Program-made: the position numbers and the translations under genes
The notes under the pieces: model-generated
Database searches by the model: none
The model's input: the letters and a program-made list of their open reading frames with translations, nothing else
Told to the model about the DNA's origin: nothing
Part shown: positions 6,740 to 13,057 of the stretch, piece after piece
Layout of the letters: each line of letters starts with the position of its first letter
Numbering within the stretch: position 1 is the stretch's first letter
Assembly (NCBI GenBank): GCA_031284445.1
Contig: JAISZW010000029.1
Coordinates: 1-13,057, forward strand
DNA from: Candidatus Methanovirga basalitermitum
Lineage (GTDB): Archaea > Methanobacteriota > Methanobacteria > Methanobacteriales > Methanobacteriaceae
Direction: 5' to 3'
Length of the DNA stretch: 13,057 nt

Positions 6740-7377
6740 CAAATCACCCTCACTACTGAACCCATACTTGTCTTAATAAACATGGATTTTATTTGACTTC
6801 TGCCTTTTTCTAAATTTTGATCTATTGTATCTAAAACAGTCTCAATATTCTCAGCTATTTTATCATCTGACATGTCTTGAGTTCCCACCAAAGTTTGAAC
6901 TGTAGCTTGACTTTTAATACCAATTTTAACAGTAGATTTTAATCTTTCAATTAAAGGTTCTACTTTAACAGATGATGGTACTGGTTTAGGCATTTTTTTA
7001 CGTGGCCCAAGAACAGGTCCCCAAAACCTACCTATCAAAGGCATCATATCCACTTGAGCTACGAAGAAATCATGTCGATTGGCTAATTTCTTAGCTTGCT
7101 TTCTATCTTTACCTATCTCTTCTAATCCAACTTTGTCAATGACAAGATCAATGCCAGCATTTTTAGCTTGAACAGCCAACTCCCCATCAGCAATAAATCC
7201 GATTTTTACATCTTTTCCGCGACCATTGGGGAGGAAAACTTCCTCATCAAACCGATTTTCTGGTTTTTTGACATCCAAATCCTTAATATTTAGAATAATA
7301 TCAATGGATTGTGTGAAGTTCCGCGGCTTTGATTGTTCTTTAGCCTTCTTCACTGCTTCTACTATATTTTGTGTCAT
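6739..7377 (-). CDS. rpl1: Ribosomal protein L1
   Basis: This 212-residue L1 binds the mobile stalk of 23S rRNA and helps release E-site tRNA; in methanogens L1 is also known as an autogenous translational repressor of its own operon. Family features include the N-terminal KAKEQSKPRNFTQSIDI segment, the MPLIGRFWGPVLGPRKKMPKP signature split over about residues 112-133, and a C-terminal strand ending SMGSVVRVI. GGAGG at 7388-7384 precedes the ATG. Its 3' end overlaps rplP0 by one base. Upstream lies an unusually long 402-base gap with a palindromic insertion, so L1 probably begins a separate transcription or processing unit. I could not confidently identify an L1-binding RNA motif. Confidence 0.96.
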   Translation of the reverse strand: MTQNIVEAVKKAKEQSKPRNFTQSIDIILNIKDLDVKKPENRFDEEVFLPNGRGKDVKIGFIADGELAVQAKNAGIDLVIDKVGLEEIGKDRKQAKKLANRHDFFVAQVDMMPLIGRFWGPVLGPRKKMPKPVPSSVKVEPLIERLKSTVKIGIKSQATVQTLVGTQDMSDDKIAENIETVLDTIDQNLEKGRSQIKSMFIKTSMGSVVRVI

Positions 7378-7601
7378 GTAAATCCTCCATGAACTTAAAG
7401 TTCAATTGGACATTTTAATCTGGTTTGAAGCAATCGATTTATTAACTATCATATCAACAAATTAAATATTAACATAACAATTAAAGAATCAAATTACATA
7501 TTATAAATATATCATTTACAAATCATTAATTTGTAAAATCATCTATATATACTAATTATTATTATATAGACATTGACTATTTTATTTAATCTATTTTATA
7601 T
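7378..7601 (-). promoter_or_regulatory. rpl1 leader region with hairpin and TATA-like boxes
   Basis: This is the gene-free part of the rpl11-rpl1 gap nearest rpl1. It contains a 9-bp-stem hairpin (TTTACAAAT / ATTTGTAAA, loop CATTA, 7515-7537), a 13-base palindrome (GAACTTAAAGTTC, about 7391-7403) next to the ribosome binding site, and several TATA-like stretches read on the minus strand (TATATATA and TATATAAT at about 7543-7575). An internal promoter is plausible but the region is so AT-rich that no single box stands out. No ORF is seen. Confidence 0.35.
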
Positions 7602-7700
7602 GAGTGTGTAAATTTTTGTGTTGAGTTTTTCTAAAATTTTCAAATTTATCTATAAATCAAAATAAATTTTTCCAAATAAGTCCCACTTTTTTACAGATTC
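7602..7700. mobile_element. 99-bp palindromic MITE-like element, copy 2 (rpl11-rpl1 gap)
   Basis: This is the same element as at 5594-5691, in the same orientation, differing by about a dozen substitutions and two small indels. Long shared blocks include GTAAATTTTTGTG, GAGTTTTTCTAAAATTTTCAA and CACTTTTTTACA (lengths vary by block). The left end reads GAGTGTGTAAA and the right end, inward, GAATCTGTAAA, so the terminal repeats are worn. No clear target duplication remains (TTTTATAT left, ATTATAAT right). It appears older than copy 1. It lies between rpl11 and rpl1 and would again make a hairpin in operon RNA. Confidence 0.75.
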
Positions 7701-7779
7701 ATTATAATTAAAAATATTATCTAAATATTTTAAAAAAATTGAATTTCAGCATATAAGAACTTAAACAGCTATTAAGCAA

Positions 7780-8262
7780 TTATTCAACTAAAATATCATT
7801 GTATTCACCATTATCAACAGCTTTTTGAGCTTCACGAGGATCTTTACCATCAACAGTAATACCCATACTCACACATGTACCCATGACTTCTTTCACACCA
7901 TGTTTGTAATCATTGGACAACAAAGAGTCAAATTTCATGCATGCTATTTTTAAAGCTTGTTCTACTGATAAATTAGCTACTTTATCTAAGCCAGGGTCTT
8001 GAGATCCTTTTTCTAATTTAATTTCATCCATAATAAGAGCAGTCGTCGGAGGAGTGCCTATTTCAATCTCAAAATCTTTTGTATCACTATCAATAATTAT
8101 TTTAACTGGTACTTTCATTCCTTTAAAATCAGCACTTTTACTGTTTATCTCTTCAACCACTTTCATCATATTAAGACCAAAAGGTCCTATTGCTGGACCT
8201 AAAGGTGGACCAGGAGTGGCGGTTCCACCTTCTATAAGAACTTCAACATTATCTTTTGCCAT
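7780..8262 (-). CDS. rpl11: Ribosomal protein L11
   Basis: L11 (160 residues) binds the GTPase-associated centre of 23S rRNA together with P0. The N-terminal family signature PGPPLGPAIGPFGLNMM is at about residues 17-33. The C-terminal rRNA-binding domain contains TPPTTALIMDEI and, near the end, VMGTCVSMGITVDGKDPREA. Its ATG shares one base with the nusG stop (TAATG), and a strong AGGAGG lies inside the end of nusG, seven bases before the ATG, so the two genes are coupled. A 402-base gap with a MITE-like element separates it from rpl1, which in related genomes is normally close by. Confidence 0.96.
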   Translation of the reverse strand: MAKDNVEVLIEGGTATPGPPLGPAIGPFGLNMMKVVEEINSKSADFKGMKVPVKIIIDSDTKDFEIEIGTPPTTALIMDEIKLEKGSQDPGLDKVANLSVEQALKIACMKFDSLLSNDYKHGVKEVMGTCVSMGITVDGKDPREAQKAVDNGEYNDILVE

Positions 8263-8786
8263 TAGTTAGCCTCCTTTTGTATAACTCTAATTTGATCAGC
8301 TTTAACAGTAACTGGAATAGGAACTGCAGCTTCTATTAACTCAAGAACAGCCTCTTCACGAGATTCATCAATACGTACAATTTTAGCCCTCTCCCCTTTG
8401 AAAGGTCCTGATACAAGTTCTACAATGCTACCTTTCATGATAGAAGATATTATTGGCTCTGGTCTTAAGAATTTCTCAACTTCTTCAAAAGAAATGGTAT
8501 TGTCATGACTAGCCACTCCCTTCCCTTCAACAAGCCCTCTTAAGTGAGGTATTTTCAATGTTGGATTCTTCATGTCTATTTTAGTTGAAGATTCTACTAA
8601 TATATACCCCTTTAAAGACTCTGGAACAATAACAGCAACAATGTCAATACCACTATCTTTTGCTTTGCCAGCTAACATTCTCGCCACATTTATCTCTTGA
8701 CCAGCAGAAGTTTTAAGAGCATATATCGAGTTATTAGACTCTTCTGCAGAATTATCAACTCCTTCTGGGTTTGAAATGTCTTCCAT
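8262..8786 (-). CDS. spt5: Transcription elongation factor Spt5 (archaeal NusG)
   Basis: Archaeal Spt5/NusG binds the RNA polymerase clamp with Spt4, raises processivity and links transcription to translation. It has 174 residues. The NGN domain (about 21-105) starts SIYALKTSAGQEINVARML, and the KOW domain (about 115-170) contains IVELVSGPFKGERAKIVRID. About 20 acidic, Ser/Asn-rich residues precede the NGN domain, making the protein longer than the usual ~150 residues. AAGGTG at 8800-8795 with an 8-base spacer supports this start. It is first in the ribosomal cluster, overlapping rpl11 by one base. secE, usually its upstream partner, is absent here. Confidence 0.94.
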   Translation of the reverse strand: MEDISNPEGVDNSAEESNNSIYALKTSAGQEINVARMLAGKAKDSGIDIVAVIVPESLKGYILVESSTKIDMKNPTLKIPHLRGLVEGKGVASHDNTISFEEVEKFLRPEPIISSIMKGSIVELVSGPFKGERAKIVRIDESREEAVLELIEAAVPIPVTVKADQIRVIQKEAN

Positions 8787-9062
8787 TTAATATACACCTT
8801 ACAAATTAAAAGATCAATTAACAATTATTATATTTGTATTAGTTTAATCAGAAATAAGCCAATTCTTTTTTAAAAGAAAAAAACATCAACTTAGAAGAAA
8901 ATATCAACTTCAAAGAAAAATAATTTAGTAAAAAATTTTTATTAGAAAGAATCAGATAATTTAATGAATAATATTATATACATTTGAATTTCAAGTATAT
9001 AAACTTTTATATTTTTTTAGATTGAAATTTACAAAAAAATTATATAAGGTTACCATAGCAAG
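8787..9062 (-). promoter_or_regulatory. Leader and promoter region of the nusG-ribosomal cluster
   Basis: This gap between GAPDH and nusG is gene-free on both strands; no secE-like frame is visible. A canonical archaeal TATA box, TTTATATA read on the minus strand (9003-8996), has an A-rich stretch before it. Initiation about 25 bases downstream would give a leader of about 180 bases. A second weaker box (GTATATAATATT) lies near 8970-8982. The leader contains the 18-bp tandem repeat at 8885-8920 and an A/T-only-like hairpin (TTCTTTT / AAAAGAA) at 8863-8878. Confidence 0.5.
8885..8920. repeat. 18-bp tandem repeat, two copies, in the nusG leader
   Basis: ATCAACTTAGAAGAAAAT (8885-8902) is followed directly by ATCAACTTCAAAGAAAAA (8903-8920), with 15 of 18 positions identical. 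It sits in the presumed 5' leader of the cluster. Function is unknown; it could be simple slippage or a pair of binding sites. Confidence 0.7.
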
Positions 9063-9086
9063 TACAAAAATTAAAAAAGGAAAAGA
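9063..9086 (-). terminator. U-tract terminator after GAPDH
   Basis: Read on the minus strand just after the GAPDH stop, the sequence is TTTTCCTTTTTTTAATTTTTG, a strong oligo-T tract without a hairpin, typical of archaeal termination. Confidence 0.6.
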
Positions 9087-10103
9087 TTATAAAATTCCCA
9101 TAGCTTCATTGGTTTTAGCTATAGATTTTTCGCCATCTGTTTCCAATTCCAATAGTGCTCTTATAGCATCAATATTCTCAGGAACAACATCAGATTCTTG
9201 ATGTACTGCTTGCATGTAGAATAATTCTCCATCTACAACATTAACAGATTCTCTCCAAATAGGAATTTCATATAAATCACTTCTATTTCTTCCAAGTTCT
9301 TTAGCATATTCCATGAATCCAGCAGTTGAAGTTAAACCATCTTCTGCTTTTAATAAAAGAACTCTTGATCTTTTTTCCCAGACATCAAGCACATCATCAA
9401 TTTCCGCATCATTTTCAAGTTCTACCATTAAGTTATGTTGATGCATAAGAGTAGTGGGGACTAATAAAGCTAATGTTGTAATATCCACACCATTTAGCAC
9501 AGTTTTAAGGTCGGGACCATGATGAGAAGGAATTTTAGGCGGATTTGGTACAATTCCATTAATAGGTCCTTTGTTAACTTGATAAGGATCTCCACCACGA
9601 CGAACCATAACAGCTCTAACTTTTCTAATTCCCCAATTTTTACTAATGGGAGTTAAGCTACGAGCTAAACCAGTTGTATTACAGGACACAACTCTTGTGT
9701 ATTCAGCTCCAACAGAGTCAGAATAGTTTGCAATAGAATTAAATGATAATCCCGTGAGATAATGTTTTTCTCCACCCTGATAAATCGCTTTAACACCTTT
9801 TGCCTTGTATTTTTCAAGATTTTCAGGACCAATATTACCTGGTGTACAATCAACAATAACATCAGACTTTTCAGTCATATCATCAACTGTTCCAGCTATT
9901 TCAATTTCAGCTTCATCAAACAACTTTTCACGTTCTGGAATAGCTATATATAAATCATATCCCTTATCAACAGCTATTTTAGCTTCATAATCAGGTTTGG
10001 TTTTACTAACACCAATTACTTTCATATCATCTTGAGCTGAAACTGCATCAGCTACTCTTTTTCCAATTGTACCATATCCATTAATTGCTACGGATGCTTT
10101 CAT
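9087..10103 (-). CDS. gap: Type II (archaeal) glyceraldehyde-3-phosphate dehydrogenase
   Basis: This phosphorylating GAPDH interconverts glyceraldehyde 3-phosphate and 1,3-bisphosphoglycerate with NAD(P)(H); in an autotrophic methanogen it works mainly in gluconeogenesis. It has 338 residues, the usual length for the archaeal enzyme. The Rossmann glycine motif GYGTIG is at 9-14, the catalytic cysteine is Cys141 in SCNTTGLAR, and a RRGGDPYQVNKGPING stretch follows in the catalytic domain. GGAGAT at 10115-10110 precedes the ATG by six bases. It has its own putative promoter and a leader hairpin upstream and a U-tract downstream, so it looks monocistronic. Placement directly upstream of nusG is not the arrangement I would expect and hints at local rearrangement. 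Confidence 0.96.
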   Translation of the reverse strand: MKASVAINGYGTIGKRVADAVSAQDDMKVIGVSKTKPDYEAKIAVDKGYDLYIAIPEREKLFDEAEIEIAGTVDDMTEKSDVIVDCTPGNIGPENLEKYKAKGVKAIYQGGEKHYLTGLSFNSIANYSDSVGAEYTRVVSCNTTGLARSLTPISKNWGIRKVRAVMVRRGGDPYQVNKGPINGIVPNPPKIPSHHGPDLKTVLNGVDITTLALLVPTTLMHQHNLMVELENDAEIDDVLDVWEKRSRVLLLKAEDGLTSTAGFMEYAKELGRNRSDLYEIPIWRESVNVVDGELFYMQAVHQESDVVPENIDAIRALLELETDGEKSIAKTNEAMGIL

Positions 10104-10140
10104 CTTTTAATCTCCGTTAATAAATGTTTTTATTTCAATA

Positions 10141-10162
10141 TTCCAACCCTAAAGAGTTGGAA
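10141..10162 (-). promoter_or_regulatory. Hairpin in the GAPDH leader
   Basis: TTCCAAC and GTTGGAA form a 7-bp stem with three G-C pairs around an 8-base loop. It lies 38 bases before the GAPDH ATG, close to the predicted transcription start, and is unusually GC-rich for this spacer. It could stabilise the 5' end or be an operator. Confidence 0.4.
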
Positions 10163-10176
10163 ATTCTTTTTAACTT

Positions 10177-10190
10177 TAAATATAAAGCTA
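10177..10190 (-). promoter_or_regulatory. Candidate GAPDH promoter (TATA box)
   Basis: On the minus strand the stretch GCTTTATATTTAAA contains the TATA-like TTTATATT. Initiation about 25 bases downstream would give a leader of roughly 50 bases that begins at the hairpin. There is no strong BRE, so this is moderate evidence. Confidence 0.42.
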
Positions 10191-10341
10191 TAGAATATCT
10201 ACATCATATGTCTAAGGTGAACTTAGAGTTGATAAATATCCATAGTCTATATTTAGCAATAGACATTGTCAATGACTCCATTTTGTAGATTAAAAAGCTT
10301 AGAAATCAATGAAATCTAATAATTTTAAGTTTTCTTTCCTT

Positions 10342-10411
10342 TTCACCACTAAGATTCAACATAAAAAATTTTTAATAAGATTTAAAGCAACATTAACATC
10401 TTCATGGTGAA
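10342..10411. repeat. 70-bp inverted-repeat segment between GAPDH and cdc48
   Basis: TTCACCACTAAGAT (10342-10355) is repeated in inverted form at 10398-10411 with 12 of 14 matches, around an AT-rich centre. The right arm also contains its own small hairpin, CTTCA-TGG-TGAAG. No direct repeats flank it. The rest of the 372-base gap (10104-10475) holds the GAPDH promoter, small palindromes near 10210 and 10240, and no credible gene. Confidence 0.4.
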
Positions 10412-10424
10412 GTTTTCGCATCAT

Positions 10425-10465
10425 TATAAAATAGAAAGAATAGTATTAAAAAATAGAATAGCTAA
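10425..10465 (-). terminator. T-rich terminator candidate after cdc48
   Basis: Just past the cdc48 stop the minus strand reads several T-tracts (CTATTTTTTAATAC, then TTCTTTCTATTTTA). It is likely an archaeal U-tract terminator, preceded by a weak CTAAA/TTTAG stem. Called by composition and position. Confidence 0.42.
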
Positions 10466-10475
10466 ACTATTTAGA

Positions 10476-12680
<2,205 letters not shown>

Positions 12681-12833
12681 AAGAATCTCTTCATGACTAT
12701 TTAAGTTAATAAATTTAATAATAAGAGTATTGATTGTATAATGGCTGTTTAAAATCGCTATTAGCTAAAGTAAATCATTATTATTATTTTTTAGTTAATT
12801 TTTTTATTATATAACTAATTATTTTTGTTAGGA

Positions 12834-12848
12834 TATATAAATTTTTCG
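12834..12848 (-). promoter_or_regulatory. cdc48 promoter (BRE and TATA box)
   Basis: Read on the minus strand, CGAAAAAT is followed by TTTATATA, an almost ideal archaeal BRE/TATA pair. Initiation would fall near 12810, giving a leader of about 130 bases before the ATG at 12680. It is the clearest promoter in the window. Confidence 0.68.
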
Positions 12849-12933
12849 GTTGAAATTATTACTAAATGAGCATATTTTCATATAGCTGAAATAAAACATT
12901 CTTTTATTTAAAGTTCTAATCTAAATTATTTTT

Positions 12934-13057
12934 TTATGTAAATCTTGCATTTAAAACCTCAATTGCATCAAATTTAATATGTTCATGATCAATTTTAGTT
13001 AGCAGACCATTCCTATAAATTGAATATGGATGAGGAATAATTGCAATACCACTTAAA
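12934..13057 (-). CDS. C-terminal fragment of a PHP-domain protein (partial, possibly truncated)
   Basis: The frame is open from the right edge for 40 residues to a TAA at 12936-12934. It contains GIAIIPHPYSIYRNGL and DAIEVLNARF, which fit PHP-family phosphoesterases: the His of the PHP motif is a metal ligand, and the family continues in the manner of IEVxNxR. In family members I know, a further 50 or so residues follow (an xSNxxA segment and a GSDAH metal-binding motif). Here the frame stops right after NARFT, so the gene is either truncated, frameshifted or a diverged short form. The next 200 bases show no continuation in another frame. The start lies outside the window. Confidence 0.6.
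   Translation of the reverse strand, partial: LSGIAIIPHPYSIYRNGLLTKIDHEHIKFDAIEVLNARFT

Noticed and set aside
8054..8269. Plus-strand 71-codon ORF within rpl11
   Set aside because: It is an antisense shadow of rpl11, with no ribosome binding site.

Overview
This is AT-rich archaeal chromosome, most likely from a methanogen of the Methanobacteriales and probably Methanobrevibacter. The basis is an archaeal ribosomal stalk operon (Spt5/NusG, L11, L1, P0-type L10, L12 with a GLGxLFG tail), a type II archaeal GAPDH, a two-ring Cdc48/VCP ATPase, a two-domain PurE, GGTGA/GGAGG ribosome binding sites and TTTATATA-type promoters. The genus is inferred from gene content and base composition, not from a search.

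Layout. Positions 1 to about 2570 are accessory, decayed DNA: a doubtful small membrane ORF, a transposase gene on the minus strand broken by many stops and frameshifts (about 487-1873), a 120-bp MITE-like element with 9-bp flanking direct repeats (1881-2000), and a frameshifted C-terminal remnant of a BrxL-type (BREX) Lon-related protein (about 2010-2566). Positions 2595-4926 hold a plus-strand pair, purE (two PurE-like domains, the second catalytically degenerate) and a UbiD-family decarboxylase overlapping it by 20 bases. A 314-base convergent spacer follows, containing a chain of short hairpins.

The minus strand from 8786 to 5241 is the nusG-rpl11-rpl1-rplP0-rpl12 cluster. Gene pairs within it overlap tightly, except at two gaps of 402 and 185 bases. 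Each gap contains a copy of the same ~98-bp palindromic element. The rplP0-rpl12 copy has a perfect 8-bp target duplication (TATTTTAT). These look like MITE insertions that have cut the operon into three blocks and would put long hairpins into its RNA. secE, which I would expect just upstream of nusG, is not there.

Beyond nusG lie GAPDH (9087-10103) and cdc48/VCP (10476-12680), both on the minus strand with their own probable promoters, and at the right edge the C-terminal end of a PHP-domain protein (12934-13057) that stops unusually early. The conserved genes serve translation, elongation, protein quality control, gluconeogenesis/glycolysis, purine synthesis and probably isoprenoid synthesis. 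I saw no intact new defence system. The most notable signals are the paired palindromic elements in the ribosomal operon, the BrxL fossil beside mobile-element debris, and the hairpin chain.
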